From Janthinobacterium tructae (GTDB taxonomy: Bacteria > Pseudomonadota > Gammaproteobacteria > Burkholderiales > Burkholderiaceae_D): a DNA stretch of 64,000 bases. This document shows, piece after piece, positions 1 to 7,731 of this stretch (position 1 is the stretch's first letter; each line of letters starts with the position of its first letter). The stretch is from the NCBI RefSeq assembly GCF_006517255.1, contig NZ_CP041185.1, positions 620,001-684,000 of the forward strand, in the 5' to 3' direction. The position numbers and the translations under genes were made by a program. Under the pieces are notes generated by a model that made no database searches, was not told the DNA's origin, and saw only the letters and a program-made list of their open reading frames with translations.

Positions 1-126
1 GGCGCGCATGGGCGGCAGCAGCAAGCCATACGAAAAGCGCGACAGGCCCAGCGCAATGGCGGCGCCCAGCGAGAGTGCCAGCGCCGTGGCCAGCGGATGG
101 GCCGGGGAATGATCGTGTGTCGGCAT
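1..126 (-). CDS. MFS transporter, YbfB/YjiJ-like (N-terminal fragment)
   Basis: This is the first 42 codons of a minus-strand gene that runs off the left edge of the window. The protein begins MPTHDHSPAHP and then enters a small-residue-rich hydrophobic helix containing ALGLSRFSYGLLLP. That arrangement closely resembles the first transmembrane helix of YbfB/YjiJ-family major facilitator transporters, whose substrates are mostly unknown. The start is the ATG whose complement is at 124-126. The gene diverges from the lipoprotein operon beginning at 438, so the 311 bases between them should hold promoters for both. The family call rests on one helix only. Confidence 0.6.
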   Translation of the reverse strand, partial: MPTHDHSPAHPLATALALSLGAAIALGLSRFSYGLLLPPMRA

Positions 127-437
127 GGCCTTGGGACCCGTCTATGTGAAAAGCGTGGTGTTGGCGCCGGGGTGGAACAGGCCGGCGGGCGAGGTCTGTG
201 TGGGACAGTGGCATAGGGCGCTGACGACACGCTTTTTTACTACTAAGTTAATGAATCTGCACTGGGAAGTCAAGCGGGGTCACACCTGTGCATGGCGGGC
301 AATAGTGCAATCCCTGCCATCGTTACTTTTGGAGAGAATTATGAGACATGCAATACCATATAATTGCAATTAGGAAATTAACTTGCTTAAAATCAATTTC
401 GCAGGTGGCTCCTGATCTTCCATCTCATAAGGGCACT
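127..437. promoter_or_regulatory. Divergent intergenic region with -10 box, 12-bp palindrome and mini-ORF
   Basis: No full gene is seen in this 311-base gap. Its right half is AT-rich. A perfect TATAAT lies at 359-364 and overlaps the perfect palindrome TAATTGCAATTA at 361-372. No good -35 box lies 16-18 bases upstream of the TATAAT, so activator dependence is possible. Just before it, GGAGAG followed by ATG at 341 opens a 10-codon ORF (MRHAIPYNCN, ending at 373) that could be a leader peptide. These elements are seen directly; their roles are inferred. Confidence 0.35.
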
Positions 438-1112
438 ATGAACAAGAATAAACCCGGCGCGTTGTTGATTGCAGCGCTGATTGGCGCGGCCTTGGCTGGC
501 TGCGCTTCCGAATCCTCGCAAGCTTTGGCTGTCCCCACGGTTGCGAGTGCAGCCCGTCCCTACGTTGGTCCACGCACGCTGATCGCTGTCGGTAAATTCG
601 ACAACCGATCGAACTTCATGCGCGGTATCTTTTCCGATGGCGTCGACCGCCTGGGCAGCCAGTCGAAAACGATTCTGATTGCACACCTGCAGACGTCCAA
701 CCGTTTCAACGTGCTTGATCGCGACAACATGGCAGAACTCAAGCAGGAAGCCGAGTTCAAGAAGCAGGGCCAGAACATCAAGGGCGCGGACTTCGTCGTG
801 ACCGGCGACGTGACCGAATTCGGCCGCAAGGAAGTGGGCGACAAACAGTTGTTCGGCATCATGGGCCGCGGCAAGACGCAAGTGGCATATGCCAAGGTCA
901 CATTGAACGTCGTCAATATCGCCACCTCGGAAGTCGTGTATTCGGCGGCCGGCGCCGGCGAATACAGCTTGTCGAACCGTGAAGTGCTGGGCTTTGGCGG
1001 CACCGCCAGTTATGACGCCACCCTGAACGGCAAAGTGCTGGACCTGGCCATGCGCGAAGCGGTCGAGCGCCTGGTCGCCGGCGTCGAAGCGGGCGCATTG
1101 CGCAAACAATAA
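438..1112 (+). CDS. CsgG/HfaB-family outer-membrane lipoprotein
   Basis: The product is 224 residues. It opens with a lipoprotein signal whose lipobox LAGC ends at Cys22, so it should be lipidated and sorted to an outer envelope membrane. The mature part follows the CsgG pattern: IAVGKFDNRS near the start, a segment about recovering from FNVLDRDN, then ADFVVTGDVTEFG and AKVTLNVVNIATSEVVYS. CsgG of the curli system forms an export pore, but this shorter CsgG-like group is usually found with DUF4810 and DUF799 lipoproteins, as here, and its role is not established. The start was set at 438 because it gives a clean signal peptide; an upstream extension to 348 adds unlikely residues. It leads a three-gene operon with an 8-base gap to the next gene. 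Confidence 0.85.
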   Translation: MNKNKPGALLIAALIGAALAGCASESSQALAVPTVASAARPYVGPRTLIAVGKFDNRSNFMRGIFSDGVDRLGSQSKTILIAHLQTSNRFNVLDRDNMAELKQEAEFKKQGQNIKGADFVVTGDVTEFGRKEVGDKQLFGIMGRGKTQVAYAKVTLNVVNIATSEVVYSAAGAGEYSLSNREVLGFGGTASYDATLNGKVLDLAMREAVERLVAGVEAGALRKQ

Positions 1113-1120
1113 GGTATCCC

Positions 1121-1489
1121 ATGAAAACAATGATGAACAAGGGCGCAGCCCTGCTGGCCATGCTCGCCTGTGCCGCCCTGACCGGTTGCGCCACGCAGTC
1201 GAAAACCCTGTACCAATGGGAAGGCTACCAGCCGCAAGTGTACGAGTATCTGAAAGGCGAAAGCCCCGAGCAGCAGATCGCCGCCATGGAAAAAGACCTG
1301 CAAGTTATCGCTGCGAAGGGCAATCACGCGCCGCCGGGCTACCACGCCCACCTGGGCATGCTGTACTCGATCGCGGGCAAGCCGGAGCAGGTCGCCGCGC
1401 AATTCGAAGACGAGAAAAAACTGTTCCCGGAATCGACGCCGTACATGGACTTCCTGTTGGGTAAAATGAAAAAAGGCGAGAAATTATGA
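1121..1489 (+). CDS. DUF4810 lipoprotein
   Basis: A 122-residue lipoprotein with lipobox LTGC ending at Cys23. The mature protein contains LYQWEGYQPQVYEYLKG and ends in a helical part with PPGYHAHLGMLYSIAGK and FPESTPYMDFLL, which reads like a short TPR-type hairpin. These features match the DUF4810 family as known from beta- and gammaproteobacteria, where it lies between a CsgG-like and a DUF799 lipoprotein. The three products probably form one envelope complex. Its function is unknown. The stop overlaps the next start by four bases (ATGA), indicating translational coupling. Confidence 0.85.
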   Translation: MKTMMNKGAALLAMLACAALTGCATQSKTLYQWEGYQPQVYEYLKGESPEQQIAAMEKDLQVIAAKGNHAPPGYHAHLGMLYSIAGKPEQVAAQFEDEKKLFPESTPYMDFLLGKMKKGEKL

Positions 1490-2148
1490 TGTCGCGCATG
1501 TTGAAAATGGCCCTGTGCCTGGGTCCCGCCATCTTCATGGTCGGTTGCGCCACCAAGCAGGCCGCGTATGACTACACGGCCTTCAAGGCGGCCAAACCCC
1601 GTTCCATCGTGGTCTTGCCGCCGTTGAACAACTCGCCGGAAGTCAATGCCGGCAACAGCGTCTACGCGCAAGTGACCTATCCGCTGGCCGAAGCGGGCTA
1701 CTATGTGCTGCCGGTGGCCGTGGTCGGTGAAACCTTCAAGCAGAACGGCTTGACGAATGCCGCCGATATCCACGGTGTCGATGCGAAAAAGCTCAACGAG
1801 ATCTTTGGCGCCGATGCGGGCCTGTACGTGACGATTTCCAAGTACGGCACCACGTATGCCGTGATCGACAGCGTGACCGTGGTGTCGGTCGATGCCAAGC
1901 TGGTCGACCTGAAGACGGGCGCCTTGCTGTGGCAGGGCGCGGCCAGCGCTTCTAGCAACGAAGGCAATAACAGCGGTGGCGGCGGCCTGGTCGGCATGCT
2001 GGTGACGGCGGCGGTCAAGCAGATCATCAACACCAGCACCGATGCCAGCCATCCTATCGCCGGCACGGCGAATGCGCGCTTGCTGTCGGCCGGGGTGCCG
2101 AACGGCTTGTTGTACGGCCCCCGTTCGGAACGCTACCTGGCGCAGTAA
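1486..2148 (+). CDS. DUF799 lipoprotein (GNA1162-like)
   Basis: A 220-residue lipoprotein; the signal ends at MVGC (Cys21). The mature part begins with PRSIVVLPPLNNSPE and goes on to VYAQVTYPLAEAGYYVLPVA, then GADAGLYVTISKYG, LVDLKTGALLWQGAA and a glycine-rich loop. This is the DUF799 family, which includes the meningococcal surface lipoprotein GNA1162; such proteins have a TolB-N-terminal/CsgG-like fold. Third gene of the lipoprotein operon, translated from an ATG overlapping the previous stop. A second ATG follows directly at 1489 and could be the true start. The role is inferred to be part of an outer-membrane assembly with the two preceding products. Confidence 0.85.
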   Translation: MMSRMLKMALCLGPAIFMVGCATKQAAYDYTAFKAAKPRSIVVLPPLNNSPEVNAGNSVYAQVTYPLAEAGYYVLPVAVVGETFKQNGLTNAADIHGVDAKKLNEIFGADAGLYVTISKYGTTYAVIDSVTVVSVDAKLVDLKTGALLWQGAASASSNEGNNSGGGGLVGMLVTAAVKQIINTSTDASHPIAGTANARLLSAGVPNGLLYGPRSERYLAQ

Positions 2149-2163
2149 TCGTCTGGTAAGCTG

Positions 2164-2200
2164 CCGCAACAGGCTCTGCATCCGCCAGTGCCTGTTGCGG
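2164..2200 (+). terminator. Hairpin after the lipoprotein operon
   Basis: An 11-base perfect inverted repeat (CCGCAACAGGC at 2164-2174 and GCCTGTTGCGG at 2190-2200) with a 15-base loop lies 16 bases after the DUF799 stop. No T-run follows, so it may be a terminator or an mRNA 3'-end stabiliser rather than a classic intrinsic terminator. Confidence 0.45.
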
Positions 2201-2322
2201 ACAGTGCCAGGCGAGCTCCGCCGCATCGTTTGCAGTGATGACCAGCGCCAGAGGAAATCGCGGACTCGTCGTCCGGCGCTGTTTTTCTTGAGTCCGGGCA
2301 GAGCCACAGCAGGGAGCAAACG

Positions 2323-2769
2323 ATGGTTACGCAAATTAACATCAGCAACAACGTGGAATCGGACGAAATGCGAGGCAAGACCGTGCTGGTCTTCCTGAAA
2401 CCGCAGAACCCGCAGAGCAATTACCAGATTCCTGCCTGGCAAGTATTGAAGGGCGTACCTGCCCCCACCGAAGCGTTCGTCTACGATCATCAAATCCCGT
2501 TCGACGTGTACAGCCATGGCGCCGGCGATAACATGAAGATGGCGCCGGAGCGCCACTCGCAGCAACCACAGGCCAGTCTGACGCCGCAGCAGGGCGGCGC
2601 GATCCCCAAGACCAATCCCTACCTCCAGTTCGACAGCGACTGGTACGTCAACGCCAGGCCCGTCGTGACCATGCAGCCTGCCGACGCGCATGCGGCCACG
2701 ACGCAATCCGTGGTGCCGGCCACGGCCACCGAAGGGGACGTGACCTTGAACCGCAACCAGGATCTGTAA
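2323..2769 (+). CDS. Hypothetical protein
   Basis: A 148-residue soluble protein without signal peptide or membrane segment, preceded by a good ribosome binding site (GGGAG, six bases before the ATG). I do not recognise it. The N-terminal half contains GKTVLVFLKPQNPQ, NYQIPAWQVLKG and APTEAFVYDHQIPFDVYS, which looks like a compact beta fold. The middle is rich in Gln and Pro (RHSQQPQASLTPQQGG), and the C-terminal part has NPYLQFDSDWYVNARPVV. It stands alone, with 174 bases behind it and about 180 ahead of the response regulator. Codon use is like its neighbours, so it is probably a real gene. Confidence 0.6.
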   Translation: MVTQINISNNVESDEMRGKTVLVFLKPQNPQSNYQIPAWQVLKGVPAPTEAFVYDHQIPFDVYSHGAGDNMKMAPERHSQQPQASLTPQQGGAIPKTNPYLQFDSDWYVNARPVVTMQPADAHAATTQSVVPATATEGDVTLNRNQDL

Positions 2770-2952
2770 GAGATTGACTGCGGCGCCGGCTTTGGCTGAC
2801 GTCAATTATCCGCGGGAGTCTGCTCAGGCGTACAGGAACGTTGGCAACCCTTGCCACCTGGTGTGGCTGGCCGCGGTAGCGCAGCCAGCGCCAAGCCGGC
2901 TTGCGCCAGCCGAGGTAAGATGTCGCTATTTTGTGCGATTGTGAGGACCCGG

Positions 2953-3618
2953 GTGCGCGTGTTGCTGGTGGAAGATGATCCGATGATCGGGGAAAGCCTG
3001 GTCGAGGGCTTGCGCGGCGAGTGCTATGCCGTGGACTGGGTACGCGACGGCCACGATGCGGAGCTGGCGCTGGCCGGCTTTGCCTACGATCTGATGCTGC
3101 TGGACCTGGGCTTGCCCGGCAAGGAGGGTATGGACGTGCTGCGCGCCACGCGCGCGCGGGGCGCCGAGCTGCCCGTGCTGATCATCACGGCGCGCGACGG
3201 CACGCGGGCCCGCGTCGAGGGGCTCGACAGCGGCGCCGACGATTACCTGGTGAAACCGTTCGACCTCGATGAATTGCTGGCGCGCATACGCGCGCTGCTG
3301 CGCCGCCGGGTCAGCCGTTCGCGCTCCGTCATCGAGCATGGCGCGCTGACCCTGGACCTGGCCAGCCACGACGTCAGCTACGAAGGCACACAGGTCAAGC
3401 TGGCGCCGCGCGAATTTTCCGTGCTGCGCGCCTTGCTCGACCATCCGGGCAGGGTGGTGTCGAAGCGGCAACTGAGCGAAAAGCTGTACGGCTGGGATAG
3501 CGAAGTGGAAAGCAATACCGTCGACGTGTACGTGTACCAGCTGCGCAAGAAGTTCGGCGCGGACTGCATCCAGACCGTGCGCGGCGTGGGCTACAAGATG
3601 CGGGAAGCATCTTGCTGA
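2953..3618 (+). CDS. OmpR-family response regulator (QseB/PmrA-like)
   Basis: A receiver domain plus winged-helix DNA-binding domain of the OmpR/PhoB class. The acidic pocket is in LLVEDDPMIGE, the phospho-acceptor Asp in DLMLLDLGLPG, the conserved Thr in ITARD and the Lys in DDYLVKPFD. The C-terminal half has LAPREFSVLRALLDHPG, NTVDVYVYQLRKKFG and VRGVGYKM, typical of the QseB/PmrA/TctD branch. I chose the GTG at 2953 because it gives the usual MRVLLVEDD opening and GAGG lies six bases upstream; ATG 2920 and GTG 2941 are in-frame alternatives. Its stop overlaps the sensor kinase start by seven bases, so the two are cotranslated. The target genes cannot be told from the sequence. Confidence 0.88.
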   Translation: MRVLLVEDDPMIGESLVEGLRGECYAVDWVRDGHDAELALAGFAYDLMLLDLGLPGKEGMDVLRATRARGAELPVLIITARDGTRARVEGLDSGADDYLVKPFDLDELLARIRALLRRRVSRSRSVIEHGALTLDLASHDVSYEGTQVKLAPREFSVLRALLDHPGRVVSKRQLSEKLYGWDSEVESNTVDVYVYQLRKKFGADCIQTVRGVGYKMREASC

Positions 3619-4922
3619 CCATCCGCCGCCAATTGCTGCTCGGTCTGCTGGCGGCCACCTTGCTGTGCGTGCTCGGCGCCGGCATTTCGCTGTTCCGTTC
3701 GCTGTTGGAAGAGACCAATGAACTGGCCGATTTGCAGCTGCGCCAGCTGGCCGTGGCCTTGCCCGACGAGTTCGAGCCGCAGACGGGCTCGCCGGCCGCG
3801 CAAGAGCCGGAAGAGGCGTTCGTGCTGCAGGCGTGGGGCGAGGATGGCCAGCCCTTGCCCGTCTTGCCGGACCAGCCGGTAATGCCGCGCTATGCACTGG
3901 CCGGCTTTGCCGATGTCACGTTGCGCGGCGAAGACTGGCGCCTGTATGGCGAGACACGGCGCGGCCGTTACGTGCAGGTGGCGCAGGCGCAGGCCGTGCG
4001 CGACCAGCTGGCCTGGCAAATGACCATGCGTGCCGGCGCGCCCCTGCTGGCGTTCGCGCTGATCCTGGCGCTGCTGATCGTTGTCGTGGTGGGGCGCGCG
4101 CTGGCACCGCTGCACCGGCTGGCCGAATCCGTGGCCGGCCGTTCGCCGGACGCACTGACGCCGCTGGCGGCCGACGACATGCCGCCCGAGTTGCGGCCCG
4201 TGGCGCTGGCGCTGAATGGCTTGATGCGGCGGTTCGAGGTGGCGCTGACGGCGCAGCGCACCTTTGTCGCCGATGCCGCGCATGAATTGCGTTCGCCGCT
4301 GACGGCATTGAAACTGCAGCTGCAGGTGGCCGAGCGGGCCGGCAGCGAGGAAGATCGCCGCGTGGCGCTGGCGCGGCTGCACGAAAGGCTGGACCGCAGC
4401 ACGCACCTGGTGCGGCAATTGCTCAGCCTGGCGCGCCATGAAACGGCGCTGACGGCCAGCCAGCTGCAAACGGTTGATCTGGGACAGTTGCTGGAAGCGG
4501 CCGTGGCCGACCACAGCGCGCTGGCCGACAGCCGTGAAATCGACCTGGGCGTGGTGGAAACGCTGCCGGCCCCGGTGCTGGTGCAGGCTGATCCCGACGG
4601 CTTGCAAGTGTTGCTGAATAACCTGATCGATAACGCCTTGCGCTACACGCAGCAGGGCGGCAGGGTCGATTTGCAGGCGGCGCTGGAAGAGGGCCGGCCC
4701 CTGCTGCGCGTGTCCGACAACGGCCCCGGTGTGCCGCGCCAGCACCATGCGCGCCTGTTCGACCGCTTCTTCCGTCCCGACGGCAACGACGCCTGGGGCT
4801 GCGGCCTGGGCCTGTCCATCGTGCGCCACATCGCCGAGCACCACCGGGCCGATATCGCGCTCGCCGATGGGGCGGCGGGACGGGGCTTGCAGGTGACGGT
4901 GCGCTTTCCGCAGCCAGCCTGA
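3612..4922 (+). CDS. Two-component sensor histidine kinase
   Basis: A 436-residue membrane kinase starting at a TTG that overlaps the regulator's stop. Helix 1 is roughly residues 6-30, a periplasmic sensor of about 110 residues follows, helix 2 is about 142-160, then a HAMP-like linker. The dimerisation domain carries the phospho-acceptor His224 in AAHELRSPL. The ATPase domain has the N box LLNNLIDNALRYT, the G1 box VSDNGPGV and the G2 box GCGLGLSIV. The periplasmic part resembles the 2CSK_N type found in QseC/TctE/PmrB kinases. It should phosphorylate the regulator encoded just upstream; the stimulus is unknown. Confidence 0.88.
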   Translation: MLTIRRQLLLGLLAATLLCVLGAGISLFRSLLEETNELADLQLRQLAVALPDEFEPQTGSPAAQEPEEAFVLQAWGEDGQPLPVLPDQPVMPRYALAGFADVTLRGEDWRLYGETRRGRYVQVAQAQAVRDQLAWQMTMRAGAPLLAFALILALLIVVVVGRALAPLHRLAESVAGRSPDALTPLAADDMPPELRPVALALNGLMRRFEVALTAQRTFVADAAHELRSPLTALKLQLQVAERAGSEEDRRVALARLHERLDRSTHLVRQLLSLARHETALTASQLQTVDLGQLLEAAVADHSALADSREIDLGVVETLPAPVLVQADPDGLQVLLNNLIDNALRYTQQGGRVDLQAALEEGRPLLRVSDNGPGVPRQHHARLFDRFFRPDGNDAWGCGLGLSIVRHIAEHHRADIALADGAAGRGLQVTVRFPQPA

Positions 4923-4930
4923 CAGCAAAA

Positions 4931-4962
4931 AAAAGCGGCTGCCGTCGCCGGCAGCCGCTTTT
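4931..4962. terminator. Strong bidirectional intrinsic terminator
   Basis: AAAAGCGGCTGCCG (4931-4944), a four-base TCGC loop, and the exact complement CGGCAGCCGCTTTT (4949-4962). The GC-rich 14-base stem is flanked by an A-run on one side and a T-run on the other. It lies between the convergent kinase gene and nitroreductase gene and should stop transcription in both directions. Confidence 0.9.
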
Positions 4963-4979
4963 CAGTCACGGGCAGGAGC

Positions 4980-5618
4980 TTACGCCAGCTCGGTGATGAA
5001 TTGCTCGCGCGCAGGGCGCACTTTTTTCAGGTCCACCAGCCAGTCGCCTTCGTCGGCGCGGTAGCCCAGCGGCAGCATGACGACGGAGCGCAGGCCTTTT
5101 TCGCGCAGGTTCAGGATTTCATCGACCTTGGCCGGATCAAAGCCTTCCATCGGCGTCGAATCGACTTTTTCCTGCGCTGCGGCGATCAGGGCCGTGCCCA
5201 CGCCGATATACGCCTGGCGCGCCGCGTGCTGGTAGTTGGTTTCCGCGTCGCGCTGCGGATACGTGGCCAGGATCTGCTGGCGGTACGCTTCCCAGCCTTC
5301 ATTCTTGAAGCCGCGCACGGTATTGACCAGGTCAAAGCGCGCGTTGATGCGTTCTACCGTGTAATTGTCCCAGGCGGCAAACACCAGCAAATGCGAGGCG
5401 TCCGTCACTTGCGACTGGTTCCACGCGTGCGGTTTGATCTGCTCGCGCAGGGCCGGATTCGTCACGACGAACACTTCATACGGGTGCAGTCCGCTGGAGC
5501 TGGCCGTCAGGCGCACGGCTTCCAGGATGCGCTCGACCTTGTCTTGCGGCACCGTTTTCGTCGGGTCCATCTTCTTGGTGGCGTAGCGCCATTGCAGTGT
5601 TTCGAGCAGTGCGGACAT
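4980..5618 (-). CDS. NAD(P)H-dependent nitroreductase-family oxidoreductase
   Basis: A 212-residue FMN flavoprotein of the NfsB/nitroreductase fold. The N-terminus has LETLQWRYATKKMDP, the usual flavin phosphate-binding R-K pattern, followed by LEAVRLTASSSGLHPYEVFVV, and the C-terminal third contains EKGLRSVVMLPLGYRADEGDWL and KVRPAREQFI. Members reduce quinones, nitro compounds or dihydropteridines with NAD(P)H. I chose the ATG at 5618 (MSALLETL) because AGGA stands five bases upstream of it; the ATG at 5633 has no such site. Monocistronic, ending toward the shared terminator. The natural substrate is unknown. Confidence 0.85.
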   Translation of the reverse strand: MSALLETLQWRYATKKMDPTKTVPQDKVERILEAVRLTASSSGLHPYEVFVVTNPALREQIKPHAWNQSQVTDASHLLVFAAWDNYTVERINARFDLVNTVRGFKNEGWEAYRQQILATYPQRDAETNYQHAARQAYIGVGTALIAAAQEKVDSTPMEGFDPAKVDEILNLREKGLRSVVMLPLGYRADEGDWLVDLKKVRPAREQFITELA

Positions 5619-5727
5619 GTAGATCCTTTTCATAGTGAATAGTTCAGATTGGAAATGATAGCGGATTCAGGCATTTCAAGTGCGCTGGACAAAAAAGTAC
5701 CGGTATAGCGCACTCATGCACGGTTGT

Positions 5728-6726
5728 CTACAGGCCAAGCATGGCAAGCTCCACCGCCGGGTAGCGCGCGCCCTGCACGCTGGCCGGCGCGATGGCCGCA
5801 CCGATGGCGGCCAGCTCGGCGTCGCTCAATTTGATCCGCGCGGCGGCGACATTTTCTTCCAGGTGCGCCAGGCTGCGGGCGCCGGGAATCGGCACGATGT
5901 CAGTGCCTTGCGCCAGCAGCCAGGCCAGGGCCAGCTGGGCCGCCGTGGCGCCGCGCGCGGCCGCCTGGCCCTGCAGTTCGGCCACCAGGGCCGCGTTGGC
6001 CGCCATCGCCTGCGGCTGGAAACGGGGCAGGCTGTGGCGGTAGTCGTCTGGCGCCAGCGCGGCGCCGGAGGTGAGCTGGCCCGTCAGGAAGCCCCGGCCC
6101 AGCGGGCTGTAGGGCACGAAACCGATTCCGAGGGCGCGGCAGACGGGCAGCACTTCGGCTTCCACGTCGCGGCTCCATAGCGAGTATTCGGACTGCACGG
6201 CCGCAATCGGGTGCACGGCGTGGGCGCGGCGCAGGGTGGCGGCCGACACTTCCGACAGCCCCAGGTGGCGCACCTTGCCCGCGCGCACCAGACCGGCCAT
6301 GGCGCCGACCACGTCTTCGATGGGCACGGCGGGGTCCACGCGGTGCTGGTACAGCAGGTCGATACACTCGATGCCCAGCCTGGACAGCGACGCTTCCACA
6401 GCGCGGACGATGTGCTCGGGCCGGCTGTCCACGCCCGCCATGCGTTCCACGCCCTGGCCGTGGGGCAGGATCTTGAAGCCGAACTTGGTGGCGATGTTGA
6501 CTTTGCCGCGCAGCTGCTTCAGGGCGCGCCCTACCAGTTCCTCGTTGGCGTAGGGTCCGTAGACTTCCGCCGTGTCGATCAGGGTCACGCCCAGTTCCAC
6601 GGCGCGGTGCAGCACGCGCAGCGAGGTGGCCTCGTCTGCGCCGCCGTAGGCAAAGCTCATGCCCATGCAGCCCAGGCCGATGGGGGCGACGCGCAAGCCG
6701 GATTTGCCCAGTGTTCTGTGTTCCAT
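5728..6726 (-). CDS. Aldo/keto reductase
   Basis: A 332-residue (beta/alpha)8 NADPH-dependent reductase. The catalytic tetrad is visible as Asp51 and Tyr56 in DTAEVYG, Lys81 in ATKFGF and His128 in LLYQHRVD. It belongs to the YghZ/AKR13-like group, with MEHRTLGKSGLRV at the start and ALGIGFVPYSPLGRGFLTG later. Such enzymes reduce aldehydes and ketones, often as detoxification. It diverges from a LysR regulator whose start is 118 bases away, a classic arrangement for direct control by that regulator. Confidence 0.9.
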   Translation of the reverse strand: MEHRTLGKSGLRVAPIGLGCMGMSFAYGGADEATSLRVLHRAVELGVTLIDTAEVYGPYANEELVGRALKQLRGKVNIATKFGFKILPHGQGVERMAGVDSRPEHIVRAVEASLSRLGIECIDLLYQHRVDPAVPIEDVVGAMAGLVRAGKVRHLGLSEVSAATLRRAHAVHPIAAVQSEYSLWSRDVEAEVLPVCRALGIGFVPYSPLGRGFLTGQLTSGAALAPDDYRHSLPRFQPQAMAANAALVAELQGQAAARGATAAQLALAWLLAQGTDIVPIPGARSLAHLEENVAAARIKLSDAELAAIGAAIAPASVQGARYPAVELAMLGL

Positions 6727-6781
6727 TTTTCACTCCTCGTCAAAAAAAAAGATGCAAGGAGTATGGGTGAAGCAACAGCAT

Positions 6782-6794
6782 GCGATAAGATCGC
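6782..6794. promoter_or_regulatory. Candidate LysR operator
   Basis: GCGAT-AAG-ATCGC is a perfect dyad in the 117-base space between the divergent aldo/keto reductase and LysR genes, and it fits the T-N11-A pattern of LysR binding sites. Function is inferred from position and symmetry only. Confidence 0.4.
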
Positions 6795-6843
6795 TAATCC
6801 TGCATGGATTACTGAATATGGCTCATGAATTTTTTCCTCAATA

Positions 6844-7731
6844 ATGGCTGACCTCAACGAATTGACGGCCTTTGCCGCCGTCGCCCGCCTGCGCAGCTTT
6901 CGCCAGGCGGCCCTCGAACGGGGCGTATCCGCCTCCGCCCTCAGCCATGCGCTGCGCGCGCTGGAAGAGCGCCTGGGCGTGCGCCTGCTGAACCGCACCA
7001 CGCGCAGCGTCACGCCCACCGAGGCGGGGCAGCAGCTCCTGGCGCGGCTGGCCCCGGCCATGCGCGAAATCGACGATGCCTTGCTGGACTTGAGCGCCTT
7101 GCAGGATGTGCCCGCAGGCAAGCTGCGCCTGAACGTGCCCCGTCCGGCCGCGCGGCTGCTGCTGGCGCCCATGCTGGCCGGTTTCGTCGCCCGTTATCCG
7201 CGCGTGCAGGTGGACGTGGTCACCGATGACGGCATGATCGATATCGTGCGAGATGGTTTTGATGCGGGCATCCGCTTTGGCGAGCAGGTGGCGGCCGACA
7301 TGATCGCCGTGCCCGTGGGGGCGCCGCAACCGTTCGTGGTGGTGGCGTCGCCCGCTTACCTGGCGGCGCATGGCGCACCAAATACGCCGCGCGACTTGCT
7401 GGCGCATGCCTGCATAGGCCGGCGTTTTCCCAGCGGGCGCCAGTATGCGTGGGAGTTCGGGCAGGAGGGGGATGCCGTCAGCATCGCCGTCAGTGGCCCG
7501 CTGGTGTTCGACGACGATGCACTGATGCTGTGCGCGGCGCGCGATGGCGCGGGTCTGGCGTATGTGTACGCGGCCGATGCGCGCGCCGATCTCGCGGCGG
7601 GGCGCCTGGTGTGCGTGCTGCAGCGCTGCTTGCCGCCGCCGTCCCGTTACTTCCTGTACTACCCGAGCCGGCGGCAGATGCCGGCCGTCTTGCGCGCCTT
7701 TGTCGACATGCTGCGCGCGCCGGCGATATAG
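6844..7731 (+). CDS. LysR-family transcriptional regulator
   Basis: A 295-residue LysR protein. The winged helix-turn-helix is at the N-terminus (FAAVARLRSFRQAALERG, then SALSHALRALEERLGVRLLNRTTRSV), and the effector-binding periplasmic-binding-protein-like domain follows. It resembles the group that often sits next to oxidoreductase genes. Divergent from the aldo/keto reductase, which it probably controls, and likely autoregulated from the shared region with the dyad at 6782. Its stop abuts the stop of the convergent kinase gene with no spacing. Confidence 0.88.
   Translation: MADLNELTAFAAVARLRSFRQAALERGVSASALSHALRALEERLGVRLLNRTTRSVTPTEAGQQLLARLAPAMREIDDALLDLSALQDVPAGKLRLNVPRPAARLLLAPMLAGFVARYPRVQVDVVTDDGMIDIVRDGFDAGIRFGEQVAADMIAVPVGAPQPFVVVASPAYLAAHGAPNTPRDLLAHACIGRRFPSGRQYAWEFGQEGDAVSIAVSGPLVFDDDALMLCAARDGAGLAYVYAADARADLAAGRLVCVLQRCLPPPSRYFLYYPSRRQMPAVLRAFVDMLRAPAI

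Noticed and set aside
438..1112. Curli export gene csgG
   Set aside because: No csgA, csgB, csgD, csgE or csgF genes are near, the protein is shorter than CsgG, and its neighbours are DUF4810 and DUF799 lipoproteins.
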